DNA from: Ferruginibacter paludis | Lineage (GTDB): Bacteria > Bacteroidota > Bacteroidia > Chitinophagales > Chitinophagaceae | DNA: 64,000 nucleotides | Direction of reading: 5' to 3' | Assembly: GCF_030409685.1 (NCBI RefSeq) | Contig: NZ_JAUFQJ010000002.1 | Location: 496,001-560,000, forward strand | Shown: positions 52,015 through 61,310 of the stretch, piece after piece | Layout of the letters: each line of letters starts with the position of its first letter | How positions within the stretch are numbered: position 1 is the first letter of the stretch | Translations under genes and position numbers: made by a program | Notes under the pieces: model-generated | What the model was told of the DNA's origin: nothing | Databases searched by the model: none | Seen by the model: only the letters and a program-made list of their open reading frames with translations

Positions 52015-55000
52015 ATGAAACAGATTTCATTACTCCTTTTTTGGTTATTTAGTACGCTGTTTTCAAATGCTAAAAATTATTACGTTTCTGCGTCAGGCGA
52101 TGACTCAAACGATGGTTTAACAATAAACACACCATGGCAATCGCTGGCTAAAGTTAACCAATCGTCTTTCGCTGCAGGCGATGTTATTTTATTTAAACGA
52201 GGCGATGTGTTTTATGGCACGCTAAAAGTCCCAGCAAATAATATGTCTTTTGACGCTTATGGAACCGGAAATAAGCCGGTACTAACAGGCTTCGAAACTT
52301 TAACTTCCTGGACAAATATGGGAAACGGAATCTGGAAAACAAATGTTTCCCGGGGAAGCAATGGTTTAAAAATCGTCACGATTAACGATAAAATGCAGCG
52401 AATGGGGCGCTATCCAAATTACAATGTGACGGATGGGGGGTATTTATCTTACGAAGGAACGAATAGTGGAACACCTTCGGTTACCGATAACCAGTTAAGT
52501 ACCTCTCCCTATAATTGGAAGGGAGCAGATATTGTCATAAGAAAGTATAGTTATGTTTTTGAAGTTTGCCCCATCACAGATCATACCGAAGGAACTTTGT
52601 CATTCACATTGCCTAAAGATTTTCAAAATAGTCCATTAACAGATGGGTTTACATCAGCCGGTTATGGATATTTTATCCAAAATGATATAAGAACCCTGGA
52701 TAGCTTTGGTGAGTGGTACTTTAACCAATCTTCAAAAGACTTGTCGGTTTATTTTGGTAATGTGGATCCATCTTCTTTGCAAATAAAAGCTGCCACCATC
52801 GATACTTTGTTTAACTGCGGGGAAGCAGGATTTGGTACTTCCGGGACACCGCATTATTCAAATATAACAGTAAAAAATCTAGCACTTGAAGGCGCCAACA
52901 AAATTGCTTTTTTTTCTTTCAACGGGCAGAATATCACCATTCAACATTGCAATTTGAATAATAACGGTAGTGGGGTGGTTATGTGGAGTGTGGCAAATTC
53001 TTTATGTGACAACAACACGGTGAGTAATACTCTGGATCTGGCAATTGCGCAACTGGGCGAATTTTCATCGCCAACAAAGGTTACCAACAATAATATAAAA
53101 AATACAGGCCTGATGCAGGGGATGGGCGGAAATGGCGCAGATGCATACAAGGGCATTTGGACAAGTGGCGATAATACCTTAATTCAAAATAACCGGGTAG
53201 ATTCAACAGGCTATACGGGTATTTATTTTAATGGCAGTAATGTGATGGTAAAAAACAACTACGTGACCAACTACTGTGCAATTCTCGATGACGGGGGAGG
53301 TATATACACCTGGGGAGATCACACAAAAGCAAACAGGATTATTGAAGGCAATATTGTCATAAATGGAATTGGGGCCAGACAGGGAAGGCCGGAAAATAGT
53401 GCCATGACCTGGGGTATATATACGGATGGGGCAAGCAGCTACGTGAGCATTATAAATAATACGGTTTCAAAAGCTGATGGTGGTGGTTATATGATGAATA
53501 CCGGGCAGGATATATTATTAAGAGGGAATACTTTTTACGATGTTCCGGTTGCCATAAACATAAACAGGTTTCCCGGAATTGGTAGTCAGCCACTCTGCAG
53601 GCGAAATAACTTTATGGCCAATATTAATTATCCCGAGGTAAGCAACTTTTTTTATTGGAATGGCCAGTTAAATCTCCCTGTTGTTACAGATATTCAATCA
53701 GATTTAAAGGCAATTGGTACATGGGACAGCAGCTATTACAGAAGCGATTTAAGCGCTCCATTTGACTGGTACTATCATTTAACTTTCGGTGGTACATTTG
53801 TTGATCCGGCTGCTGAAAATTTGGCGCAATGGCAGAATTATGTGAATGGAGATGCGCATAGCGTTGTGTTAAGCACAGCACCACATGTGTTTCAATACAA
53901 TGCTACAAGCAACCCTGTTGTTTATGATTTTGCTGACCGGAGTAAAAAAGATCCTCAGGGAAATGTTTATAATAATTCAGCAACTATTCCTGCCTGGGGC
54001 TCGATGTTGTTATTTGATAATGGCGCTGCGACCGGAGGGAATATTTTACCGGTCGCCAATGCCGGTGCAGACAAATCTATCGTTTTGCCAGTTACAACTT
54101 TGACACTTTCCGGCAATGGCACTGATGCTGATGGTACTATCAGCAACTATACGTGGACTAAAATTTCGGGTCCAGCCGGTACAACAATTGTAAGTGCCAA
54201 TACAGCATCGACGGTATTAAACAACCTGGTGCGGGGTACGTATAATTTTGAGTTAAAGGTAACGGATAACAAGGGTGCCGCGGCAAGGGATACCGTTAAA
54301 GTAGTTGTCAATACGGCAACTGCGGTTGCAGTTGTTGCTAACAAGGCACCCGTTGTAAATGCCGGTACCGATAAAGCAATTACGCTTCCGGCAAATACTG
54401 TAGCGCTCGCAGGCACTGCAACCGACCCTGATGGTGCTGTCAGCAGTTATCTTTGGACAAAAAAATCCGGCCCGGCAGGCGGCACAATAGCTACTGCAAA
54501 TGCGGCTGCCACCTCAATAAGTAATCTGGTGCAAGGGACATATAATTTTGAACTGACTGTTACTGATAATAAAGGTGCAAAGTCAAAAGATTCACTTAAA
54601 GTAGTGGTTAGTACTTTTGTTGTGAACAAAGCGCCTGTTGCCAATGCAGGTGCAGACAAAACAATCGTCCTGCCTTTAAATACAGTAACACTTAAAGGCA
54701 TAGGAACAGATGCCGACGGAACTATTGCGGGTTATACATGGGCAAAAATATCCGGCCCTGCGGTCGGAACGATTGCCACAAGCAACGCAGCTTCAACAAC
54801 AATCAATAGCCTGGTACAAGGTGCATATAATTTTGTATTAACAGTAACAGACAACAAAGGTGCTGTTTCAAAAGATTCAGTTAAAGTAATTGTTAATGCA
54901 GCGGCTGTTACATCGCCGGTTGCTAATAAGGCGCCTGTTGCAAATGCCGGTGCGGATAAAACCATTACCTTGCCTGCAAACACAGTCGCACTTGGTGGCA

Positions 55001-55764
55001 GCGGAACGGATACCGATGGAACCATCAGCAGTTACGAATGGGTAAAAGTAACGGGACCAACAGGCGGGCTGATTGGTACAACCAATGCACCTTCAACCGC
55101 AATAACCAGCCTTGTAAAAGGAATATACAAGTATGCATTAATTGTAAAAGACAACAAAGGACTTACTGGAAGAGATACGGTACAAATTACAGTGAATGCG
55201 GCATTGCATTCATTGGCTGCCAGCGCCAGCGCCGGCACCAGCAAATCTGTAACACTGCCAGGAGATACTGTGTCGTTATTTGCCAATGTATCCGTAGTAA
55301 ATGCGATTGTTACCAGCTATTCATGGACACAAATAACAGGTTCTGTTGCAATAATAGAAAACGGTAATGCGGCTGCCTGCCTGGTTAAGAATTTAACGAA
55401 AGGCAATTATACTTTCGAACTGACTGTTACGGATAATGCCGGCGGCGTTGCAAAAGATACCATCAGCATAACAGTAGCGGAAGATCCATTTTTACACCGT
55501 GGTTCTTCGCTCAGTGTTTATCCAAACCCGGTAAAAGATATCGCCAACCTTGATCTCAAAACGGCTGCAAAAGATGGAACCAAAATAATGGTTTCGGTTA
55601 TCAACGGCAGTGGTAAGGTAATGTCAAGAAAGCAGTTTGTGAGCGCTGGTAATAATTCAATTTTAAAACTGGATATGACTGATTTGCTGGATGGGTTTTA
55701 CATTGTTAATCTCATTATTGAAAATGACCAACCCTTAAACGTAAAAGTTATAAAGGCCAGGTGA
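52015..55764 (+). CDS. Secreted right-handed beta-helix protein with Ig-like repeats and T9SS sorting domain
   Basis: The 1249-residue protein has a signal peptide (SLLLFWLFSTLFSNA), then a parallel beta-helix region (about 20-680). It opens with YYVSASGDDSNDGLTINTPW, the typical start of polysaccharide-lyase-like helices, with repeated turns such as NNNGSGVVMWSVANSLCDNNTV. Five Ig-like/PKD-type repeats of about 95-100 residues follow (about 680-1160, e.g. NAGADKTITLP ... DNKG). The last 85 residues (SVYPNPVKDIANL, ending KVIKAR) are a T9SS sorting domain. It is probably a surface polysaccharide-degrading or -binding enzyme; pectin-like substrates fit the neighbouring uxaBC. The catalytic residues are not identified. 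Confidence 0.85.
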   Translation: MKQISLLLFWLFSTLFSNAKNYYVSASGDDSNDGLTINTPWQSLAKVNQSSFAAGDVILFKRGDVFYGTLKVPANNMSFDAYGTGNKPVLTGFETLTSWTNMGNGIWKTNVSRGSNGLKIVTINDKMQRMGRYPNYNVTDGGYLSYEGTNSGTPSVTDNQLSTSPYNWKGADIVIRKYSYVFEVCPITDHTEGTLSFTLPKDFQNSPLTDGFTSAGYGYFIQNDIRTLDSFGEWYFNQSSKDLSVYFGNVDPSSLQIKAATIDTLFNCGEAGFGTSGTPHYSNITVKNLALEGANKIAFFSFNGQNITIQHCNLNNNGSGVVMWSVANSLCDNNTVSNTLDLAIAQLGEFSSPTKVTNNNIKNTGLMQGMGGNGADAYKGIWTSGDNTLIQNNRVDSTGYTGIYFNGSNVMVKNNYVTNYCAILDDGGGIYTWGDHTKANRIIEGNIVINGIGARQGRPENSAMTWGIYTDGASSYVSIINNTVSKADGGGYMMNTGQDILLRGNTFYDVPVAININRFPGIGSQPLCRRNNFMANINYPEVSNFFYWNGQLNLPVVTDIQSDLKAIGTWDSSYYRSDLSAPFDWYYHLTFGGTFVDPAAENLAQWQNYVNGDAHSVVLSTAPHVFQYNATSNPVVYDFADRSKKDPQGNVYNNSATIPAWGSMLLFDNGAATGGNILPVANAGADKSIVLPVTTLTLSGNGTDADGTISNYTWTKISGPAGTTIVSANTASTVLNNLVRGTYNFELKVTDNKGAAARDTVKVVVNTATAVAVVANKAPVVNAGTDKAITLPANTVALAGTATDPDGAVSSYLWTKKSGPAGGTIATANAAATSISNLVQGTYNFELTVTDNKGAKSKDSLKVVVSTFVVNKAPVANAGADKTIVLPLNTVTLKGIGTDADGTIAGYTWAKISGPAVGTIATSNAASTTINSLVQGAYNFVLTVTDNKGAVSKDSVKVIVNAAAVTSPVANKAPVANAGADKTITLPANTVALGGSGTDTDGTISSYEWVKVTGPTGGLIGTTNAPSTAITSLVKGIYKYALIVKDNKGLTGRDTVQITVNAALHSLAASASAGTSKSVTLPGDTVSLFANVSVVNAIVTSYSWTQITGSVAIIENGNAAACLVKNLTKGNYTFELTVTDNAGGVAKDTISITVAEDPFLHRGSSLSVYPNPVKDIANLDLKTAAKDGTKIMVSVINGSGKVMSRKQFVSAGNNSILKLDMTDLLDGFYIVNLIIENDQPLNVKVIKAR
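54049..55490 (+). repeat. Five tandem Ig-like (PKD/REJ-type) coding repeats
   Basis: The units begin at about 54049, 54340, 54630, 54930 and 55205, each about 290 bases. Shared protein landmarks are ANAGADK, ITLP, GTDADGTI, SGPA, L(V/K)xGxYxF and TVTDNKG. Copies 1-4 are close to each other; copy 5 is diverged (ASAGTSKSVTLPGDT). Confidence 0.85.
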
Positions 55765-55789
55765 TGTAGTATCAGGTAACTTAGAAATT

Positions 55790-55827
55790 AAAAAGGCGGC
55801 ATTCAATTGAAGAATGTCGCCTTTTTT
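55790..55827. terminator. Bidirectional terminator between the beta-helix gene and the LytTR regulator
   Basis: AAAAAGGCGGCATTC and GAATGTCGCCTTTTTT pair across a 7-base loop, with one G-T pair, flanked by A- and T-runs. It serves both convergent genes. Confidence 0.9.
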
Positions 55828-55839
55828 AAATAGAAAATT

Positions 55840-56541
55840 TTATAATTTCCCAGTCAGGGTTGCAATTCCATCACGGTAATTATCGCTTACAGGCAATTCC
55901 AGGGAGTCAATAAAAACGCTTGATTTTCGAACAGAAGTAATAAATGCAATTGAAACGATGTATGATTTGTGGATGCGGATAAAAGATTCAGGAGATAACT
56001 GCTCTTCGATAGTTTTCATCGGCATTCTTGTAACGAGGGGCCTTTGCGTACTTTTCAGGTGAATTTTTATATAGTCTTTTAAGCCTTCGATATATATAAT
56101 ATCAGCAGTAACTACTTTCACCAAACTGTAGTCGACATTTACAAAGAAATACCCTGCCCCGGAAGCAACTTTGGGTTGCACTCTTAAATAAAATAATTCC
56201 CTCGCTTTATTGCAGGCGTTTACAAAACGGTCCAGAGAAACAGGCTTTACCAGGTAATCTGTTACATTCAGCTCAAAGCCCTGCAGCGCAAATTTTTCGT
56301 AAGCTGTAATTAAAATAATCATGGGCTTTACCGTCATGCTTTGTATAAACTGTAGTCCGGTAAGCCCCGGCATTTGAATATCTAAAAAAATAAGGTCAAC
56401 TGTTTGCTGCTCCATGATGGACATTGCTTCCATCGCATTATCGCAGGCCGCTACCAGTTGCAGGTAAGGCACTTTGCTGATATTATCAGTAAGTAATTCC
56501 AGTGCTAATGGCTCATCATCTATGGCAATGCAACGAATCAT
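55840..56541 (-). CDS. LytTR-family response regulator
   Basis: The 233-residue protein has a receiver domain (CIAIDDEPLALELL; phospho-acceptor Asp54 in DLIFLDIQMPGLTGLQF; Lys in YLVKPVSLDRF). A C-terminal LytTR DNA-binding domain (about 130-233; YIEGLKDYIKIHL, SFIRIHKSYIVSIAFI) follows. It binds promoter direct repeats when phosphorylated. Its start overlaps the histidine kinase stop by four bases, the usual coupled arrangement. Target genes are not evident; no LytTR-type direct repeats were found nearby. Confidence 0.93.
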   Translation of the reverse strand: MIRCIAIDDEPLALELLTDNISKVPYLQLVAACDNAMEAMSIMEQQTVDLIFLDIQMPGLTGLQFIQSMTVKPMIILITAYEKFALQGFELNVTDYLVKPVSLDRFVNACNKARELFYLRVQPKVASGAGYFFVNVDYSLVKVVTADIIYIEGLKDYIKIHLKSTQRPLVTRMPMKTIEEQLSPESFIRIHKSYIVSIAFITSVRKSSVFIDSLELPVSDNYRDGIATLTGKL

Positions 56542-57587
56542 ACAGCAAGATTTATTTGTAATGAAACAATAAATTTCCCATTCTCTTTCACAATTTGCAA
56601 GGTATGATGATTGGGATATAATAAGTCCAGTCTTCTTTGAACATTTGTTAAACCAATACCACTGGCCTTATCTTTTACTTCCACCGATGAAGGATCGTAT
56701 TTATTGGCTACTGTAAACTGTAGTGTGTTATTTTCTGCCTTAAGGTCAATGTCTATCTGTGCCTGTTCAATCATACCGGTACCGTGTTTAAATGCGTTCT
56801 CAACAAAGGGGATCAGCAGCATCGGTTCAATATCATACAATTTATCCGTAGTCTGCATATTTACATTAATCACAACCTTCTTGCTAAAACGTTGCCTTTG
56901 AAGGTCGATATAACTTTGCAGGTATTCTGTTTCTTTTTCGAGCGACACTTTTTCTTCATCTGTTTCATACAACATGTACCGCATTAATGAAGACAATTTA
57001 ATAAGGGACGGTTCCAGCAGATCAGATTGTTTGCGTGCCAGTGCCACCATGTTGTTCAATACGTTAAACATAAAATGGGGGCTTACCTGCGAGCGTAAAA
57101 GCGATAGTTCTGTTTTTAAATATTCATTTTCTTTTTCCTTCGCCAGGTTATCCGCAATTATTCTGTCCCTGATAGTTTTGTAGGCAATACTGCAGGCCAG
57201 TATAAACAAGAAAATGAATGTAGAAAAGAAGACGTGTTTTCTAAATTCGAAAGTTTTATCTGCAGGTGTGAAAAAAACCTTTAATAACCACAGCAGCATC
57301 ACATACATTGTAAAGCTTCCAAAAATTGCGAGGGTATACAGCGTGTATTTTTTTTTGTAGAATAAGCGGGGTATTATTAAAAGGGCGTTCAGGTAAAAAA
57401 AGCCTATCAGCAATACATCACCCGTAAACCAAATGATGTTGCTGATGGTCTCGCTGGGCGATTTTGGACGTACTGGTTCATTGGGATTTTGAGGCCTTAA
57501 CAAATAAGGTAAAGAAAATAATAGAATCCAGGCTGTTGCATGCAACAGAAAGGTAATCCATTTTTTTGCGTACCATGGCTTTTTCAT
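56538..57587 (-). CDS. LytS-like sensor histidine kinase
   Basis: The 349-residue protein has four membrane helices (about 13-31, 58-76, 82-104, 118-137) and a short coiled coil. A His_kinase domain follows with the phospho-acceptor His171 in SQVSPHFMFNVLNNMVALARK, and an ATPase domain with PFVENAFKHG and KDKASGIGLTNVQRRLDLLY. There is no separate sensor domain, so it presumably senses something in or at the membrane. It partners the overlapping LytTR regulator. Confidence 0.93.
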   Translation of the reverse strand: MKKPWYAKKWITFLLHATAWILLFSLPYLLRPQNPNEPVRPKSPSETISNIIWFTGDVLLIGFFYLNALLIIPRLFYKKKYTLYTLAIFGSFTMYVMLLWLLKVFFTPADKTFEFRKHVFFSTFIFLFILACSIAYKTIRDRIIADNLAKEKENEYLKTELSLLRSQVSPHFMFNVLNNMVALARKQSDLLEPSLIKLSSLMRYMLYETDEEKVSLEKETEYLQSYIDLQRQRFSKKVVINVNMQTTDKLYDIEPMLLIPFVENAFKHGTGMIEQAQIDIDLKAENNTLQFTVANKYDPSSVEVKDKASGIGLTNVQRRLDLLYPNHHTLQIVKENGKFIVSLQINLAV

Positions 57588-57978
57588 ACAGGCAAATTAG
57601 CAATACATTACAACATAAAATGCCATCCGGCAAATATTGCGACGAAGCAGGCATTTTCAGATACCAAAATGCTAAAAAAAACACCATTTTGGGCGATTAT
57701 CACCCCAAATCAGGAATTACCGTTGCGTTTTTTGGAAGCATTTAAAAAACTTAACCGGGTAATCGCAGCACCACCATTATTTTTTTATTTCCCTCCTTTT
57801 TATACCATCTTTTAAATACAACCGGGTCATTTTTTGTAAAATCAGAGAAATGCAGGCCAGTATTGTATTCCAGCATTTAAACTCAATAATCATACGCTGA
57901 AATCTTAATGTACATTTTTAAAATTAAAACGCAATATTAATTTAATGTTACCAATTTTGAATGTTGGTAACAGGTAGA
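57588..57978. other. Non-coding region between the kinase gene and the 71-aa gene
   Basis: No gene is supported here; a 91-codon frame (57540-57815) runs antisense to the kinase start and lacks protein character. Near the right end is a perfect 9-bp inverted repeat TGTTACCAA (57946-57954) / TTGGTAACA (57964-57972), directly upstream of the promoter of the next gene. Confidence 0.45.
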
Positions 57979-58008
57979 TTGTTGGACGGGTTGTTGTGTT
58001 TAGCTTTG
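57979..58008 (+). promoter_or_regulatory. Promoter of the 71-aa gene
   Basis: TTG (57979-57981) and TAGCTTTG (58001-58008) are spaced by 19 bases, a match to the Bacteroidota consensus. Transcription would start near 58015. Confidence 0.65.
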
Positions 58009-58021
58009 TAAAAAAATTGCC

Positions 58022-58237
58022 ATGCTACCAAAAGACAAATACGAACTTTTTACAGCTGAATATTACAGGCAGGAAATATTTTCTGATGTAGTGACGAAAC
58101 GGAAGATTAGCAAGCATATTTCTGATATCAACGATACTATTACGGAAGACGATATAAAAAATGTGAAGACAAATTTTGGTAATGCATCCACGCTTGATGC
58201 CCACCAGCTTGAAATGAAGAAAGCCAACAACAATTAA
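58022..58237 (+). CDS. Hypothetical protein, 71 aa
   Basis: This small, soluble, highly charged protein (YELFTAEYYRQEIFSDVVTKRKISKHI, later TITEDDIKNVKTNFG) is probably all helical. No motif is recognised. It has a consensus promoter 14 bases upstream and an inverted repeat upstream of that, and stands alone, which supports it being a real, regulated gene. Confidence 0.6.
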   Translation: MLPKDKYELFTAEYYRQEIFSDVVTKRKISKHISDINDTITEDDIKNVKTNFGNASTLDAHQLEMKKANNN

Positions 58238-58532
58238 TTACAGAAACAGGTAGTGCTTTCCAGCATATGGGCACTTCTTATTATTTCTCTGGCAGCATAT
58301 GCTCCAAAAGCATTTGAGTATAACCGTTGTAATGAGTAGCTGTGATTTCTAACTACAGTGTCCAAGTGCCCGCCAGATAACCATAAAAATGATAACTGTA
58401 CTTACGCATCCCCCGCCTAATTTTTTGCACCATAGCCTGCAATAAGAGCTTTAAAAAGATTGTTCATCCGGGAAGTATTTATTTGGTCTAAAGTGCATGC
58501 GACCACTTTTTATTCAACCTTATTTATTCTCA

Positions 58533-59018
58533 TTATCCGTTTTTCTCGCCATCTTTTATAGGTATAACAAGCACGGGAATTTTGCTCAGATGAATTACTT
58601 TTTCTGCTACGTTTTCCATCAGCAACTTATCCAGTCCGCGTCGGTTGTGAGATCCCATTACAATTAAATCGGCCATACCACCTTCAGACGCATCTACAAT
58701 ACTATGCGCAAAACTTCCTTCAGTTACTATCGTTTTAATACTGTCATTACCCAGGTGTTTTTTTGAATTTTCCAGGAACTCCTGTGCCATTTTTTTTATA
58801 TCATCTTTAACGGTATCTGTTAAAGCAGGATCAATTGTATCCATGAATCCACTATATCCCATAATAGGAGAATAATCCAAAGAAGAGTAGTAGGCAGGCT
58901 CAGCGATAACATGCAGTAATGTTATTTCGGCATTCAATGCTGTTGCAATTTTATATCCTGTCTCTGCAATCATTTCTGCAGAAGGTTCGTAATCCAATGC
59001 AATGAGTATCTTTTTCAT
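58533..59018 (-). CDS. Universal stress protein (UspA family)
   Basis: From ATG 59018 the protein is 161 residues and starts MKKILIALDYEPSAEMIAETG, the classical Usp opening. DLIVMGSHNRRGLDKLLM is the C-terminal nucleotide-binding signature. The usual motif continues G-x9-G(S/T); here the second part reads MENVAEKVIH without GS, so ATP binding may be weakened. The frame extends 26 residues upstream to 59096 without family similarity, so the shorter start is chosen. It probably helps survival under stress; no operon partner is obvious. Confidence 0.88.
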   Translation of the reverse strand: MKKILIALDYEPSAEMIAETGYKIATALNAEITLLHVIAEPAYYSSLDYSPIMGYSGFMDTIDPALTDTVKDDIKKMAQEFLENSKKHLGNDSIKTIVTEGSFAHSIVDASEGGMADLIVMGSHNRRGLDKLLMENVAEKVIHLSKIPVLVIPIKDGEKNG

Positions 59019-59138
59019 GCGTATATTTTTTAGGTTAGGTAAATTAATTTTTTTCTGGTAACAGATGAAAACAATTTCAATAAAAGTGCCAATCAATTAA
59101 AGGCTGCTTTTAAAACACATTTGTAGTCTTCCGGACTA

Positions 59139-59600
59139 TCACTTATGATCATCGTTTACTTCTATCCAATAGCCATCCGGATCCTGAAAATATACCTGCT
59201 TAATTCCATCCACCCTGGTGGTAACAGCAATTTTTGCACCCAGCCAGTCTTCATATGGAATATGCTCCTGGTTAAGCTTTGTTATGAATTCACTTAAGGA
59301 TGGGACACTAAGGCATAAATGACTAAACTTATCACGGGGAACTCCTTTTTCCGCACCGCTTATCAGGTGAAGATTGGCTTTATCGCTCACTTTTAGCCAG
59401 GTATGTTTACCATCGTGAAAAGGTTCCGGCACGGAATCCAGCGCTAAAATATTTTCATAAAACAAAGTACTTTTTTGCAAGTCAGATACATGAAGTGCGA
59501 TGTGATTTAGTATGGTATCTTTTTTGGGAAGCAGTTTTTTTAAACTAAACCCGCAAATTAAAATGGCCAGTGGCAAGCCCGTTAACAGTATTTTTTTCAT
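59139..59600 (-). CDS. Exported VOC (glyoxalase/bleomycin resistance-like) protein
   Basis: The 153-residue protein has an N-terminal hydrophobic segment (LLTGLPLAILICGFSL) and a single vicinal-oxygen-chelate domain: ILNHIALHVSDLQKSTLFYENIL and VYFQDPDGYWIEVNDD. Metal-ligand positions include His in NHIALH and Glu in YWIEV. The N-terminus suggests membrane attachment or export, unusual for this mostly cytosolic fold. The substrate is unknown. It is divergent from the cyanophycinase-like gene. Confidence 0.8.
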   Translation of the reverse strand: MKKILLTGLPLAILICGFSLKKLLPKKDTILNHIALHVSDLQKSTLFYENILALDSVPEPFHDGKHTWLKVSDKANLHLISGAEKGVPRDKFSHLCLSVPSLSEFITKLNQEHIPYEDWLGAKIAVTTRVDGIKQVYFQDPDGYWIEVNDDHK

Positions 59601-59733
59601 GGCTACAAGTTAATAAAAGAAAGCGGCTTTTGTGAAGCAGGGAAAAAATAATGAGCAAATTTTAAACCGAACAATAATTGAGTTGCTTGCGACGGAGAAA
59701 ACCTGCTCTTTTAAAATTTCCTATTTTCACTTT

Positions 59734-60594
59734 ATGAAATACACTTTTTTTTTATTCCTGTTGATATGCTTTGAGAGTATCCTGCTTTCTGCGCCAGCAC
59801 AAGCCCCCCAAAATTTACCTGCAGGTAAATTATTTATAATAGGTGGCGGAAACAGGTCTCCGCAGTTAATGAAAAAAATGCTAGCCACGGCTGCTCTCGG
59901 GCCTAAAGATTATGTGGTGGTGTTGCCTATGTCAGCCAGCGAACCGGATACTTCCTTTTATTATTTTAAAGAAGACTTTCAGCCAGTATGTAACGCACCA
60001 GTTGCTAATTTAAATTTTACCAGCGATAAAGTGAATGATAAAAACTGGCTGGATTCAGTGAAGCATGCCCGCCTGATTTTTATAACCGGCGGCGACCAGG
60101 AGCGGTTTATGGCTGTCGTTTTAAACACTCCGGTATACCATGCCATTCATGCGGCATTCAACAATGGAAGCACTATTGCGGGCACCAGTGCCGGAGCTGC
60201 TGTAATGTGCGAAAAGATGATCACCGGAAAAGAATTGACAGATACCATCTACAATGCAACGTTTAAAAAAATTCATGCCAATAATATCCATATAGCAAAA
60301 GGTTTGGGACTATTAAATAACGCCGTGATAGATCAGCATTTTATTGTCAGGAGCCGCTATAACCGCCTGCTGTCGGCCATGGCAAGCCTTCCCTCATATG
60401 CCTGCATTGGCATTGATGAAGCCACGGCCATCATAGTAGAGGGCAATAGAATAACGGTTACGGGCGAAAGCCAGGTAGTGTTGATGCAAAAGCCCCGGGG
60501 ACTTCAAATTACACCCTCAGGGCTGATAAAAATGAAATCGTTGCAATTGAGTATATACACAACCGGGGATGTATTTTTTATAAATCTCCATTAA
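59734..60594 (+). CDS. Secreted cyanophycinase-like peptidase (S51 family)
   Basis: From ATG 59734 the protein is 286 residues with a signal peptide (MKYTFFLFLLICFESILLS) and the S51 nucleophile motif IAGTSAGAAVMCEKM. Other S51 landmarks are LFIIGGG near the start, FITGGDQERFM, and VIDQHFIVRSRYNRLLSAM. Cyanophycinases cut the aspartate-arginine storage polymer to dipeptides. The export signal suggests it uses polymer from outside; no cyanophycin synthetase is in the window. A longer frame starts at 59632 but lacks a signal-like N-terminus. Confidence 0.85.
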   Translation: MKYTFFLFLLICFESILLSAPAQAPQNLPAGKLFIIGGGNRSPQLMKKMLATAALGPKDYVVVLPMSASEPDTSFYYFKEDFQPVCNAPVANLNFTSDKVNDKNWLDSVKHARLIFITGGDQERFMAVVLNTPVYHAIHAAFNNGSTIAGTSAGAAVMCEKMITGKELTDTIYNATFKKIHANNIHIAKGLGLLNNAVIDQHFIVRSRYNRLLSAMASLPSYACIGIDEATAIIVEGNRITVTGESQVVLMQKPRGLQITPSGLIKMKSLQLSIYTTGDVFFINLH

Positions 60595-60757
60595 AAAATG
60601 TGCCGTTGCACCAGCATTTTTTCAAATAAACATTCAATCTATATATTTTTTGCTTTGTAACATTTGTAACCATCCGGATTTTTAACAGGAGGTAATTTCG
60701 TTTTTCAAAACCAGTTTAATTAAGGTGATTGAAATTACACAGCTAAAAAATATACAA

Positions 60758-61072
60758 ATGATCAGTGCAATTAAAAAACTATTCGGAATCGGGCCTGCAA
60801 CAGATTATAGCCAGTTGGTAAAGCAGGGAGCCATTATAATTGATGTGCGCAGCAAAGGCGAATATGCAGGCGGCCATATCAGGGGATCGCTGAATATACC
60901 TCTTGATCAGCTTAATAATAATCTTAACAAACTAAAAGATAAAAACGCGACCATCATCACCTGTTGCGCTTCAGGGATGCGCAGTTCTTCAGCAAAAGCC
61001 CTGCTGGCGTCAAAGGGTTACACAGCAGTATTCAATGGAGGTGGATGGAGTAGCTTACAAAATAAATTGTAG
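60758..61072 (+). CDS. Rhodanese-like sulfurtransferase, single domain
   Basis: From ATG 60758 the protein has 104 residues. IIIDVRSKGEYAGGHIRGSLNIPL is the rhodanese N-terminal signature, and TCCASGMRSSSAK carries the active-site loop with Cys70 (CASGMR). It can carry a persulfide sulphur. An alternative GTG start at 60725 adds 11 residues; the ATG form fits the family better. It is alone between the cyanophycinase-like gene and the Dabb genes. Confidence 0.88.
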   Translation: MISAIKKLFGIGPATDYSQLVKQGAIIIDVRSKGEYAGGHIRGSLNIPLDQLNNNLNKLKDKNATIITCCASGMRSSSAKALLASKGYTAVFNGGGWSSLQNKL

Positions 61073-61310
61073 CCGCAATGTTGATAGCTTTTATTAACAA
61101 GACATTTTTATTGGAGATAGCTTTATTGCAGCCCGGTATTTTACCTGGCTTTTTTGTGTGGCAACAATAAGATCGAAATTTACCTGGCAGGCTATATTTA
61201 ATCCACGCCATTTGCAATAGTTTCGAATCCTATTTTTTGTATGATACATCCGTTACTTAAAATGCTGCCTGCATTTTTATTTCACCTAATTTTAAAGAAA
61301 AAATTTAAGT

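Noticed and set aside
57540..57815. 91-codon frame overlapping the start of the sensor kinase on the other strand
   Set aside because: It overlaps a certain gene antisense and has no domain or promoter evidence.
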